64,000 nt of DNA from Modestobacter sp. VKM Ac-2986 (GCF_026967795.1 NZ_JAPVBH010000008.1:151633-215632), one strand, 5' to 3'; counted from the first letter of the stretch, positions 9,650 through 17,779 are shown. A program made the numbers and translations. Notes: generated by a model not told the origin, from the sequence alone.

Positions 9650-9761
9650 GCAGGTCGGCCCCTGCGGGCCACCGGACGGCACCGGGGTGACAGCGGGCGT
9701 GGGCATCTGTCCGTTGTCGACGCGAGAGCGGCGGCACCGACGACGCAGAGGGAGAACGCCC

Positions 9762-10625
9762 GTGTTCACGCACACTCACGCACTCCAGTTCGAGGCCAAG
9801 CCCGACGGTCCCGACGCCGACTTCGCCCGCAAGATGCAGGAGGTGCTGGGCGGCCAGTGGGGCGAGATGACCGTCGCCACCCAGTACCTGCTCCAGGGCT
9901 GGAACTGCCGCCTGCCCGGCAAGTACAAGGACATGCTCCTGGCCATCGGCACCGAGGAGCTGGCCCACGTCGAGATGATCGTGACGATGATCGACCGGCT
10001 GCTGGACCACATGCCGCTCAAGCCCGACGCCTCCGACCGCAGCAAGGAGGCGGCCGCGGCCTACGGCCAGCACAACCCGCAGCACCCCATCGTCAACGGT
10101 GGCGGCGCCTCCTACATGGACTCCATGGGCAACCCCTGGACCGGCGCCTACGTGACCGCCAGCGGCAACCTGTTCGCCGACTTCTCCTACAACGCCACCG
10201 CCGAGATGCAGGGTCGCCTGCAGGTCGCCCGCCTGTGGAACATGACCGACGACCCGGGCGTCAAGGACCTGCTGCGCTTCCTGCTCACCCGCGACCACAT
10301 GCACCAGCAGCAGTGGCTCGCCGCGATGGAGGAGCTCAAGGCCGACGGTCTCGACGGCATCCCGGTGCCCGAGGCCTTCCCGCTGAGCGAGGAGCTCCCC
10401 GAGTTCGCCTACACCTTCATCGACGCCTCCGACGGCCCCGACGCCGCCAACGGCCGCTGGGCCAACGGCCCCGCGATGGACGGGACGGACAACGTGTTCC
10501 GCGCCGCCCCCATCGCCGCCACCGCCGACGCCCCGATCCTGCCCCCGGGTGACCCGCGTCTGTACGGCACGCCGCCGGCCCCGATGACCGGCCTGCTCCA
10601 GAAGGCCAAGGACGCCCTCAAGTGA
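9762..10625 (+). CDS. Manganese catalase family protein
   Basis: 287 residues. It would dismutate hydrogen peroxide with a dimanganese centre in a ferritin-like four-helix bundle. All five ligands known from the Lactobacillus plantarum enzyme fall at identical positions here: Glu35, Glu66, His69, Glu148 and His181. The second-shell Arg147/Glu178 pair of that enzyme is replaced by Ala147/Asp178, so kinetics may differ. The GTG at 9762 has GGGAG upstream; earlier in-frame codons encode an arginine-rich stretch unlike the family. A small membrane protein gene follows 124 bases downstream. It probably protects against oxidative stress or desiccation. Confidence 0.92.
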   Translation: MFTHTHALQFEAKPDGPDADFARKMQEVLGGQWGEMTVATQYLLQGWNCRLPGKYKDMLLAIGTEELAHVEMIVTMIDRLLDHMPLKPDASDRSKEAAAAYGQHNPQHPIVNGGGASYMDSMGNPWTGAYVTASGNLFADFSYNATAEMQGRLQVARLWNMTDDPGVKDLLRFLLTRDHMHQQQWLAAMEELKADGLDGIPVPEAFPLSEELPEFAYTFIDASDGPDAANGRWANGPAMDGTDNVFRAAPIAATADAPILPPGDPRLYGTPPAPMTGLLQKAKDALK

Positions 10626-10631
10626 GGTCCC

Positions 10632-10651
10632 GCCTCCCCTGACCGGGAGGC
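10632..10651. terminator. Short hairpin after the manganese catalase gene
   Basis: GCCTCCC (10632-10638) pairs with GGGAGGC (10645-10651) just after the catalase stop codon. It is short and lacks a U tract, so it may be an attenuator rather than a full terminator. Confidence 0.35.
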
Positions 10652-10749
10652 ACCCGAAGCGCCGTCGCCGTGCCGGCGTCCCCGTCCGCTCCCCGCGGAC
10701 CCGGGCGCCGGCCCGGCGGGCGTCCGCCCAGCCGATGGAGGTCCGCACC

Positions 10750-11028
10750 GTGCACCTGTCCGTCCCCACCACGTCCGCGCCGGGCCTGCCCGCGCTGCAC
10801 GCCCCCGCCCTGCACCTGCCCCGCGGCCTGACTCCCTCGGCCGCACTGCTGTCCCTGCTCTACGTCGCCGCGATCGTCGTGGCCCTGACCGCCCCCGGGC
10901 AGCACGCCGTCGCCGGCAGCGTGGTGCTCCTGGGTCTGGTCGCCCGCTCGGTCGCCCGCCGCCGCCGTCCGGTCACCGCCGTGGCCCCGTTCCGCGAGCC
11001 CGCCCCGGCCACCGCCACCGCCGCCTGA
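10750..11028 (+). CDS. Small membrane protein, hypothetical
   Basis: About 92 residues: a proline/alanine/leucine-rich N-terminus (LPALHAPALHLPRGL), one or two hydrophobic segments (SAALLSLLYVAAIVVALTA and AVAGSVVLLGLVARSVA), an arginine cluster (RRRRP) and a polar tail. GGAGGT sits seven bases before the GTG at 10750, which argues against the ATG five codons earlier. It follows the manganese catalase and could be cotranscribed. I do not recognise a family. Confidence 0.6.
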   Translation: MHLSVPTTSAPGLPALHAPALHLPRGLTPSAALLSLLYVAAIVVALTAPGQHAVAGSVVLLGLVARSVARRRRPVTAVAPFREPAPATATAA

Positions 11029-11066
11029 CCCGGCGCCGCCACCTCTTGAGGAGGCCGTGACACGAC

Positions 11067-11102
11067 GCGAGGCGCGTCCCCCACCCGGGGGACGCGCCTC
11101 GC
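11067..11102. terminator. Strong 16-bp hairpin
   Basis: GCGAGGCGCGTCCCCC (11067-11082) pairs perfectly with 11087-11102 across a 4-base loop. It lies 38 bases past the stop of the small membrane protein and ends the rightward unit. Confidence 0.75.
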
Positions 11103-11154
11103 GCGACGTTCACGGTCCTACGTGTGCGGCCCCTGGTACGGGGCAGCGGTCAGG

Positions 11155-11206
11155 CCCCGCTGCAGGGTCCCGCCCTGAGCTCGCGAAGGGTGGGGGGGCA
11201 GCGGGG
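11155..11206. terminator. Composite hairpin (dispersed element, copy 3)
   Basis: CCCCGCTGC (11155-11163) pairs with GCAGCGGGG (11198-11206). The core GAGCTCGCGA lies between the arms, and TCCTTCGTCA, containing the ActP stop codon, follows directly. It is the likely terminator for the minus-strand actP transcript. Confidence 0.65.
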
Positions 11207-11213
11207 TCCTTCG

Positions 11214-12866
11214 TCAGTGCTGGACGGCCTTCTCCGCACCGATGCCGGTCAGCGACCGGACCTCGAGCTCGGCGTACTTGTCGACGTCGGGCTTGTCCTT
11301 GCTGAGCTTCGTGCCCAGCCAGCCGAGGAAGAACGACAGCGGGATGGAGACCAGGGCCGGGTTGTTGAGCGGGAACCAGGAGAAGTCCACGCCCTGGATC
11401 AGCGAGGTGCTCTTGCCGGTGGTCGGGTTGACCGTCGCGCCGGACACGACCGGCGAGAAGATGATCAGCGTGACGCAGGCGATGAGCCCGCCGTAGATCG
11501 ACCACAGCGCGCCCTGGGTGGTGAACTTCTTCCAGAACAGCGTGTAGAGGATGGTCGGCAGGTTCGCCGACGCGGCCACGGCAAAGGCCAATGCCACCAG
11601 GAAGGCGATGTTCAGGCCGGCCTGCAGCGCCAGGATGCCGAGGCCGATGGCCACCGCACCGATGACGATCGCGGCGATCCGGGCGACCTTGACCTCGGCC
11701 TCCGGGGAGCTCTGGCCCTTCTTCATCACCGAGGCGTAGACGTCGTGGGCGAACGACGCCGACGCGGTGATCGTGAGCCCCGCGACGACGGCCAGGATGG
11801 TCGCGAACGCGACGCCGGCGATGACGCCGAGCAGCGCCGTGCCACCGAGCTCGAAGGCCAGCAGCGGAGCCGCGGCGTTGACCCCACCGGGAGCGGCCAG
11901 GATGCGGTCGGCACCGACCAGGGCGCCGGCGCCGTAGCCGATGACCAGGCTGAACAGGTAGAAGATGCCGATCAGCCAGATCGCCACGACGACCGACTTC
12001 CGGGCGTCCTTGGCCGTGGGCACGGTGTAGAAGCGCATCAGCACGTGCGGCAGGCCGGCGGTGCCGAGCACCAGGGCCAGGCCCAGGGAGATGAAGTCGA
12101 GCTTCGTCGTCCCGGTGGCGCCGTACTGGGCACCGGGGCTGAGCACCTCGCGCGGGGTGGCCGAGGCGTTCGAGCTGTCCTGGGCGGCACCGAGCAGCGA
12201 GGACAGGTTGAACCCGTACTTGCCGAGCACCCAGACGGTCATGACGAAGGCGCCGGCGATGAGCAGCGTGGCCTTGATGACCTGGACGTAGGTGGTGCCG
12301 CGCATGCCGCCGACGAGCACGTAGAAGATCATCAGCGCGCCGACGACGACGACGGTGGCGGCCTGGGCGGCCTCACCGGTGACGCCGAGGAGCAGCGTGA
12401 CCAGGCCACCGGCGCCGGCCATCTGGGCCAGCAGGTAGAAGAGGCTGACCACCAGCGTGGACAGCGCCGCCGCGGTGCGCACCGGGCCCTGCCGCATCCG
12501 GAAGGCCAGGACGTCGGCCATGGTGAAGCGGGCGGTGTTGCGCAGCAGCTCGGCGACCAGCAGCAGCGCCACCAGCCAGGCGACGAGGAAGCCGATCGAG
12601 TAGAGGAAGCCGTCGTAGCCGTAGACGGCGATGGCCCCGGCGATGCCCAGGAACGAGGCGGCCGACAGGTAGTCCCCGGCGATGGCCAGCCCGTTCTGGG
12701 TGCCGCTGATGTTGCGGCCGGCGGCGTAGAAGTCGGCGGCGCTCTTGTTGTTGCGACTGGCCTTGAACGTGATGATCAGGGTGACCAGGACGAACGCCCC
12801 GAAGATCGAGATGTTGACGGCCGGCTCGCCGATCGTGGCGGCGTCGGCGGCGATCAGGTCATGCAC
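11214..12866 (-). CDS. actP: Cation/acetate symporter ActP
   Basis: A 550-residue sodium:solute symporter (SSS family) with about 13 membrane helices. It imports acetate and similar short carboxylates with a cation. Family features include NGLAIAGDYLSAASFLGIAG, a conserved early-helix motif, and GGMRGTTYVQVIKATLLIAGA. The preceding gene encodes a DUF485 protein and overlaps it by eight bases, the standard yjcH-actP arrangement. The GTG start has AAGGGAG upstream. The operon is preceded by a GTGA-N6-TCAC palindrome that could bind a CRP/GlxR-type regulator. The substrate assignment follows the operon layout and is not proven. Confidence 0.9.
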   Translation of the reverse strand: MHDLIAADAATIGEPAVNISIFGAFVLVTLIITFKASRNNKSAADFYAAGRNISGTQNGLAIAGDYLSAASFLGIAGAIAVYGYDGFLYSIGFLVAWLVALLLVAELLRNTARFTMADVLAFRMRQGPVRTAAALSTLVVSLFYLLAQMAGAGGLVTLLLGVTGEAAQAATVVVVGALMIFYVLVGGMRGTTYVQVIKATLLIAGAFVMTVWVLGKYGFNLSSLLGAAQDSSNASATPREVLSPGAQYGATGTTKLDFISLGLALVLGTAGLPHVLMRFYTVPTAKDARKSVVVAIWLIGIFYLFSLVIGYGAGALVGADRILAAPGGVNAAAPLLAFELGGTALLGVIAGVAFATILAVVAGLTITASASFAHDVYASVMKKGQSSPEAEVKVARIAAIVIGAVAIGLGILALQAGLNIAFLVALAFAVAASANLPTILYTLFWKKFTTQGALWSIYGGLIACVTLIIFSPVVSGATVNPTTGKSTSLIQGVDFSWFPLNNPALVSIPLSFFLGWLGTKLSKDKPDVDKYAELEVRSLTGIGAEKAVQH

Positions 12867-13233
12867 GGGGGGCTCCCTTGCCGCGCGGTGCGGAGAACTC
12901 GTGGGCCTCGAGGCGCTCGCGCATCTCGTCGGCGATCGGGTCGGTGGTGCGGCCGGAGTACCGGACGTAGAGCTGCGTGATGAGGAAGGTGCTCACGAAC
13001 TGCCCCAGCCCCAGCAGGATGCCGAGGTTGACGTTGCCGAAGACCTCGGTGGACATGAGGTCCGGCGCGTAGGTGGAGAGCAGGACGTACAGCAGGTACC
13101 AGGTCAGGAAGGCCACCGTCATCGGGACGGCGAAGCGACGGAACCGGCGGCGCAGCTCCGCGAACTCCGGGGAGTCCTGGGCCTGCCGGTACTCCTGGGC
13201 GGTCAAGAGCCTGCGTTCGTTCGGTGGGGTCAC
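12859..13233 (-). CDS. DUF485 membrane protein (YjcH-like)
   Basis: 124 residues with two membrane helices, at about residues 34-55 and 70-92 (VPMTVAFLTWYLLYVLLSTY and LGILLGLGQFVSTFLITQLYV). The loop between them carries the TEVFGNVNLG-type motif of DUF485. It is always found with ActP-type symporters and probably assists them. GAGGT lies eight bases before the GTG. It is the first gene of a two-gene operon with actP. Confidence 0.9.
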   Translation of the reverse strand: MTPPNERRLLTAQEYRQAQDSPEFAELRRRFRRFAVPMTVAFLTWYLLYVLLSTYAPDLMSTEVFGNVNLGILLGLGQFVSTFLITQLYVRYSGRTTDPIADEMRERLEAHEFSAPRGKGAPRA

Positions 13234-13262
13234 GGTGGCACCTCACTGTGCTTTTCCTGGAC

Positions 13263-13278
13263 GGTGATCGCGGTCACC
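13263..13278. promoter_or_regulatory. CRP/GlxR-like palindrome upstream of the DUF485-actP operon
   Basis: GGTGATCGCGGTCACC contains GTGA-N6-TCAC, the half-site spacing of CRP-family operators. It is centred about 38 bases upstream of the operon's first start codon. Acetate uptake genes are CRP- or GlxR-controlled in other bacteria. Regulation here is inference. Confidence 0.4.
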
Positions 13279-13319
13279 TTAGGGTGTGGACGGTCACAAC
13301 GGCAGTGCCGGTGCCCGAT

Positions 13320-13337
13320 GGTCACGGAACCGTGACC
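13320..13337. promoter_or_regulatory. Perfect palindrome GGTCACGG-AA-CCGTGACC
   Basis: An 8-bp perfect inverted repeat with a 2-base centre, between the divergent DUF485-actP and Rieske genes and about 65 bases before the Rieske start. It could be an operator for either gene; no regulator gene lies next to it. Confidence 0.35.
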
Positions 13338-13401
13338 GGAAGGTCCCGAGAGTGCATCCGGACGCAATCACCGGGAAACGGCGGGCTGGTGCCATGGGGG
13401 C

Positions 13402-14682
13402 ATGGCCTCCTCCTGGACCGTCAGCTCCCGGACCGGCACGTCCGCACGGCCGGCCACCGGCTGGTACCCGGTGGCCCGCTCCGCCCAGGTGGGGACGACG
13501 CCCCTGCCCGTGGGCGCCGGCGGGCAGGCCTACGTCGTCCTCCGGCTGCGGCCCGGCGCGGAGGTGACCGCCCTGCCGGCGCGGTGCCCGCACCGGCTGG
13601 TGCCGCTGGCGCACGCGACCGTGGTCGACGGCCGGGTGCAGTGCCCGTACCACGGCTGGCAGTACGGCTCCGAGGGCCGCTGCGTGGAGATCCCGTCGCT
13701 GGGGCCGGCGGGCACCCCGCCGCCGCGCGCGGACCTGACCGCCCCCTGGGCGGTGGAGGAGCGCGACGGCTGGGTCTGGCTGGCCCCCGAGCGCACGGCC
13801 ACGCTGCGGCCGCCGAGGTCGGGGCACCCCGTCCCGGAGCCGGTGCCCCCGCTGCCGACCCCGGCGGGGCCGGTCCTGGGCAACCTGGACCCCTCGCTCG
13901 AGCACGCCTGGCACCCGGTCGCACTCTCCGGCGAGCTGCACGAGGGCGGCTACGTCCAGATCCGGCTGCTCGGCCGCACCTGGACGGTCCACCGCCACGG
14001 CAGCACGCTGGACGCCGACCCGCCGGCCTGGGGCGTCGTCGAGCGGCACGGCCTGGTCTGGATCGCCCCGGCCGAGCCGCGGGACACCCCGCTGCCCGTC
14101 CCCGAGACCACCGACCCCCGGGCGGTGCGCGCCTGGCTGCCACCGGCCCGCAGCTCGGCCCCGGCCGGGCCGCTGACCGACCTGTTCCTCGACGCGGCGC
14201 ACGTCCCCGTCCTCCACCCCACCGCCGACGCCCCGTACGCACCGGTGGCGGAGGTGACGCCACAGGCCGGCGGGTCGACCAGCGTGTGGGAGGAGCCGTC
14301 CGCGGGGACGCGGCGCCGCACCACCGCCGTCCACCGGGCGCCGTTCCAGCTGCGGCGGCGCACCGACGAGCTCGAGACCGGCGCCGCCCGCACCACGCTG
14401 TTCCTGCTGCAGCCCGAGGACGAGGACTCGACGCGGGTCTACACCTGCCTGTTCCTCACCCCACCGGCCGGGACGACGCTGGACGCCGAGGAGGTGGCGG
14501 CCGCGGTGGCCGGGGCGGGCGCCGCGCTCACCGGGGACCTGGAGCTGGCGGCGGGGCTGGCGAGCAGCGGGCTGCCCCTGCTGCCCCGCGACGAGCTGCA
14601 CGTCCCGGCGGACGCCCCCGGCGTGGCGCTGCGCCGCACGCTGGCCGACTTCGCGGCCGACCCCCTGCGCCGGTCCGCCTGA
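13402..14682 (+). CDS. Rieske non-heme iron oxygenase, alpha-subunit type
   Basis: 426 residues. The Rieske [2Fe-2S] motif CPHR-x16-CPYHGW gives ligands Cys62, His64, Cys81 and His84. The C-terminal catalytic domain carries D-x2-H-x4-H (Asp264, His267, His272), the mononuclear iron site of ring-hydroxylating oxygenases and Rieske monooxygenases. GGGGG precedes the ATG at 13402. No ferredoxin, reductase or beta-subunit gene is adjacent, so it probably uses a general electron donor. The substrate is unknown; aromatic, sterol-like or quaternary ammonium substrates are all possible. Confidence 0.85.
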   Translation: MASSWTVSSRTGTSARPATGWYPVARSAQVGTTPLPVGAGGQAYVVLRLRPGAEVTALPARCPHRLVPLAHATVVDGRVQCPYHGWQYGSEGRCVEIPSLGPAGTPPPRADLTAPWAVEERDGWVWLAPERTATLRPPRSGHPVPEPVPPLPTPAGPVLGNLDPSLEHAWHPVALSGELHEGGYVQIRLLGRTWTVHRHGSTLDADPPAWGVVERHGLVWIAPAEPRDTPLPVPETTDPRAVRAWLPPARSSAPAGPLTDLFLDAAHVPVLHPTADAPYAPVAEVTPQAGGSTSVWEEPSAGTRRRTTAVHRAPFQLRRRTDELETGAARTTLFLLQPEDEDSTRVYTCLFLTPPAGTTLDAEEVAAAVAGAGAALTGDLELAAGLASSGLPLLPRDELHVPADAPGVALRRTLADFAADPLRRSA

Positions 14683-14737
14683 CCGCACCAGGAGCCCGGA
14701 CGAGCCCCGCCGGTCGCGACGGGGGACGATCCAGCGC

Positions 14738-15223
14738 GTGAGCACGCCTCGTCCCGACGGGGACGCACGACCGGGACCCGGCCGCTTCGAGCGGGGCACG
14801 GACGGACCCCGGGTGATCCTGGCCGGCGTCGACGGGTCGTCCACCTCGCTGCACGCCGTGGCCTACGCGGCGGGGCTCGCGCGCCGGCAGCGCTCCCGGC
14901 TGGTCGTGGTCTTCGTGGCCGAGGCGGGTCCGGCGATGGCCGGGCTGGTGCCCGGCGCCGGGGCCGTCGTCCGGGAGGCCAACACCGAGATCGGCACCCG
15001 ACTGCGCGCGGAACTGCTGCCCGTGGCCGAGGAGCTCGGCGTCGAGGTCGACTTCCGCATCGCCTCCGGGGACCCGGTCGCGGAGATCTCCCGGATCGCC
15101 GACGAGGTGCTCGCCGACGCCGTCCTCGTGGGCGCCTCGGAGCAGGCCGGGCACCGGGTGGTCGGGTCGGTCGCGGTGCGGCTGGTGCGGGTCGGGCGCT
15201 GGCCGGTGACCGTCGTCCCGTAG
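14738..15223 (+). CDS. Universal stress protein (UspA family)
   Basis: 161 residues with one Usp domain: VILAGVDGSSTSLHAVAYAAGLARRQRSRLVVVFV at the N-terminus and DAVLVGASEQAGHRVVGSVAVRLVRVGRWPVTVVP at the C-terminus. The nucleotide-binding G-2x-G-9x-G(S/T) motif is only partly kept (GASEQAGHRVVGS), so ATP binding is uncertain. A 25-residue polar extension precedes the domain. The GTG start lies 55 bases after the Rieske gene. A role in stress adaptation is inferred from the family. Confidence 0.85.
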   Translation: MSTPRPDGDARPGPGRFERGTDGPRVILAGVDGSSTSLHAVAYAAGLARRQRSRLVVVFVAEAGPAMAGLVPGAGAVVREANTEIGTRLRAELLPVAEELGVEVDFRIASGDPVAEISRIADEVLADAVLVGASEQAGHRVVGSVAVRLVRVGRWPVTVVP

Positions 15224-15226
15224 GTC

Positions 15227-16468
15227 TCAGGCCGTGGCGGGCTGCGGGCCGGCGGCGAAGGCGGTGTCGACCAGGTCGCGGTGGACGGCGAGCAGCCACC
15301 ACAGCACCAGGGAGAGCACGAGCAGGCCCGCGCCGGACACGGCGAAGACCGTCGGCACGCTGGTGGCGTCGGCGAGCAGGCCCCCGGCGAGCGCGCCGAG
15401 CGGGATGCCGCCCCAGACCAGCGTGCGGTAGCCGCCCTGCACGCGGCCGAAGAGCACCTCCGGGATGAGCGCCTGGCGCAGCGACATGGTCAGCACGTTC
15501 CAGAACATGACGCCGGCCGCGCCGGCCCCGAACAGCAGGCCGGCGACGACGGCGTTCCCGGTCGCGGCCATCCCGAGGGTGGCCAGGGCGGCGATCACCG
15601 AGCCGGCCACCAGGGTCGCGGTGCGGCCGATCCGGCCCGCCAGCGGCGCCGCGGTGAGCCCGCCGAGGACCGAACCGACACCGGCGGTGGTGAGGAGCAG
15701 GCCGTAGCCGGCCTCCTCGACGCCCAGGTCGTCGAGGGCGTAGAGCACGAGGACGCCGGTGGTCATCGACTGGACCAGGGCGGTGGCGGCCGAGACGAGG
15801 GTGAGGCCGCGCAGGAACCGGTGCCGCCACAGCCACCCGACGCCCTCGGCGACGTCCCGGCGGATCGTGGTGGGCGGCCCGTCGGCGCGCGCCGGCCGGT
15901 GCCGCCCGGCGATGCCGAGCACCAGGACGGCGGCGAGCAGGAAGCCACCGGCGGTGCCGAGCAGCGGTGCGGCGACGGCGAGGGCGAACAGCACCGACCC
16001 CAGCGGGGCACCGAGGAAGCCCTGACTGGCCTCCTCGGCCGTGGTCAGCAGCCCGTTGCCCCGGTCGAGCTGCTCACGGGTCACGACCTGCGGCAGCATC
16101 GCGCGGGCGGCGCTGTCGTAGAACGTCTCGGCCACCCCGATGGCGAACGCGACGGCGTAGAGGGCGGGCAGCGACGTCGTCCCGGTGAGCGCGGTGACCG
16201 CCAGCGCACCCAGGGCCAGCGCCCGGACGACGTTGGCCGCGGCCATCGCCCGCTTGCGGTCGACCCGGTCGACGACGGCACCGGCCGGCAGCGCGAACAG
16301 CAGCCAGGGCAGGAAGGCCAGCGAGGACAGTGCGGCGACCTGCACCGGGTCGCGGGTGAGGGTGGCGGCCAGCAGCGGCAGCGCCACCCGGATCACGCCG
16401 TCGGCGAGGTTGGAGACCGCGCTGGCGGCGTAGAGCCGCCAGAACGCCGGGCCGAGGGGCGTGGACAC
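15227..16468 (-). CDS. MFS transporter (EntS/MFS_3-like exporter)
   Basis: 413 residues with about twelve hydrophobic helices. The motif-A-type loop GAVVDRVDRKRAM lies after helix 2, and a related loop PLAGRIGRTATL follows helix 8. The N-terminus (LYAASAVSNLADGVIRVALPLLAATLTRDP) resembles enterobactin-exporter-like MFS proteins. The GTG start is preceded by CAGGGT and six bases, a possible leaderless arrangement. It converges closely (3 bases) on the stress protein gene. The exported compound is unknown. Confidence 0.85.
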   Translation of the reverse strand: MSTPLGPAFWRLYAASAVSNLADGVIRVALPLLAATLTRDPVQVAALSSLAFLPWLLFALPAGAVVDRVDRKRAMAAANVVRALALGALAVTALTGTTSLPALYAVAFAIGVAETFYDSAARAMLPQVVTREQLDRGNGLLTTAEEASQGFLGAPLGSVLFALAVAAPLLGTAGGFLLAAVLVLGIAGRHRPARADGPPTTIRRDVAEGVGWLWRHRFLRGLTLVSAATALVQSMTTGVLVLYALDDLGVEEAGYGLLLTTAGVGSVLGGLTAAPLAGRIGRTATLVAGSVIAALATLGMAATGNAVVAGLLFGAGAAGVMFWNVLTMSLRQALIPEVLFGRVQGGYRTLVWGGIPLGALAGGLLADATSVPTVFAVSGAGLLVLSLVLWWLLAVHRDLVDTAFAAGPQPATA

Positions 16469-16534
16469 GCCCCGACCCTGCCAGGCGGGGACGACAGGAC
16501 CGTCGACCGCCGTCCGGCCCGTCGCGGGAGCCGG

Positions 16535-16882
16535 CTACGGCGGGTCGAGGACCCCCGCGTGCATCCCAGCGACGACCAGCCGGGCGCGGTCGGGGACCTG
16601 CATCTCCCGCATGGCCCGGTTGACGTGCGTCTTGACCGTGAGCGTAGAGAAGAGGAAGTGCTCGGCGATCTCGTCGTCGGACAGCCCGCGCACCACCAGG
16701 GCGAGGACCTCCCGCTCCCGTGCGGTCAGCTCCGCACCCGCGATGGAGAAGGCGGAGTCGGAGGACTTCGCGCCAGTGACGGTCAGGACGGCGAAGACCG
16801 CGGTGACCAGGACCCACGCGACCGCCACCACCCCGCGGTGACCGGCGCTGTAGGCGCCGACCCGGGACGAGGACCTCGACAT
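16535..16882 (-). pseudogene. MMPL transporter N-terminus fused in frame to a LuxR-type HTH (deletion remnant)
   Basis: An open 115-codon frame with an excellent ribosome binding site (GGAGGAG). Residues 1 to about 50 look like the start of an MMPL/RND transporter: a basic N-terminus, one membrane helix VVAVAWVLVTAVFAVLTVTG, then SSDSAFSIAGAE, the usual post-helix motif. From about residue 51 the sequence is a complete C-terminal LuxR/NarL DNA-binding domain (ELTAREREVLALVVRGLSDDEIAEHF...TVKTHVNRAMREM). Nothing I know combines these. The simplest reading is an in-frame deletion, with its junction near 16733, that removed most of a transporter plus a following kinase/regulator. A TetR gene lies directly upstream, as is usual for MMPL genes. 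The product might still be made as a membrane-tethered DNA-binding protein. Confidence 0.7.
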
Positions 16883-17006
16883 CGGGATCTCCTCCGGTCT
16901 CGGTCCGCGGTGCGGACCTGCTGAGGGAGACCCTGGTCGCCGGCGGGGTGCCCGTCGTCGTGCTCGCGCGGTGACCGCCGTACTGCGGGCGCGGTACCCG
17001 GCGGCG

Positions 17007-17672
17007 TCAGCTGCGCGGGACGGCGCCCAGGAGCATGGTGCGGATCCCCAGCTGGAGGGACTCCTGCAGCTCGAGGTGGAGGACGGCCAGCGCCGGCTCG
17101 GCCTCGTAGGCAGCGCGCACGCCCGGCGGCGGGGAGCTGTAGGGCGCCAGGGCACCGGCCAGGACCATCGACTGGAAGCAGAACGTCTCGGCTGCCGCGC
17201 CGAGCTCGGGGAGATGGCGGCGCAGGAGGTCGGCGGCGGCGGTGAGCTGGGTCAGGGCCGCGCGCTTGTGGCGCGCGACCACCTCGGCGGTGACGTTCCG
17301 CTCCAGGACGCCGCCCTGCGCCCCGAGCAGGTCGCACAGCACGCGGTGGGCGGCCAGCGAGCGGGCGAGGACCGCGGACAGCTGCTCGCCGCGGTCCACC
17401 AGCGGCAGCCCGGCGTCGACCCCGGTCGCGAGGTCGTCGACCAGCCCGTCGATCCAGTCCTGCAGCACCGACTGCATCAGCTCGAGCAGCACGCCCTCGC
17501 GGGAGTCGAAGTAGCGCAGCACGTTGGACTTGGCCAGGCCGACGCGGCGGCTGAGCTCGTTGAGGCTGACGTCGGCCACCGGCATCTCCTCGAGCATGGC
17601 CGCCGCCGCGCCCAGGATCGCCCGCCGCCGGACCTCGCGCTGCTCCTCGCTCCGGGCTCGCTGGAAGGTCAC
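17007..17672 (-). CDS. TetR/AcrR-family regulator
   Basis: 221 residues. The helix-turn-helix VSLNELSRRVGLAKSNVLRYFDSREGVLLELM lies near residues 34-66, followed by an intact helical effector domain. GTG at 17672 follows TAGGGT plus six bases on the minus strand, so the mRNA is probably leaderless. Three AGACCG-N-CGGTCT-type palindromes lie between this gene and the divergent SDR gene at 17780 and are its likely operators. It should repress itself and the reductase, and perhaps controlled the transporter whose remnant lies downstream. Confidence 0.9.
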   Translation of the reverse strand: MTFQRARSEEQREVRRRAILGAAAAMLEEMPVADVSLNELSRRVGLAKSNVLRYFDSREGVLLELMQSVLQDWIDGLVDDLATGVDAGLPLVDRGEQLSAVLARSLAAHRVLCDLLGAQGGVLERNVTAEVVARHKRAALTQLTAAADLLRRHLPELGAAAETFCFQSMVLAGALAPYSSPPPGVRAAYEAEPALAVLHLELQESLQLGIRTMLLGAVPRS

Positions 17673-17678
17673 GCAACG

Positions 17679-17684
17679 ACCCTA
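17679..17684 (-). promoter_or_regulatory. -10 box TAGGGT of the TetR gene
   Basis: On the minus strand TAGGGT is followed by six bases and then GTG at 17672, as in leaderless actinobacterial promoters. The first TetR palindrome (17692-17704) lies just upstream, between the -10 and -35 positions. Confidence 0.5.
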
Positions 17685-17691
17685 GCATTTC

Positions 17692-17759
17692 AGACCGGCG
17701 GTCTCTTGACAGCGGACCGATGGTCTCTTAGCGTCCTCCGCACAACAGACCGACGGTCT
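17692..17759. promoter_or_regulatory. Three phased TetR operators
   Basis: Palindromes AGACCGGCGGTCT (17692-17704), GGACCGATGGTCT (17714-17726) and AGACCGACGGTCT (17747-17759) have centres 22 and 33 bases apart, two and three helical turns, so all face the same side of the DNA. The second lies between the -35 and -10 of the reductase promoter, and the third lies just past its expected start site. The first covers the TetR promoter. The arrangement strongly suggests repression of both genes. Confidence 0.75.
17706..17734 (+). promoter_or_regulatory. Promoter TTGACA-N17-TAGCGT of the SDR gene
   Basis: The -35 TTGACA (17706-17711) and -10 TAGCGT (17729-17734) are 17 bases apart, the optimal spacing. 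Transcription should begin near 17741, leaving a leader with AGGAGG before the ATG at 17780. The operators overlap this promoter. Confidence 0.7.
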
Positions 17760-17779
17760 CTTCACGCAGGAGGAACGCC

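Noticed and set aside
11124..12980. Plus-strand 618-codon frame opposite actP
   Set aside because: Antisense shadow with Arg/Gly/Asp-rich low-complexity sequence; the minus strand holds a clear SSS symporter.
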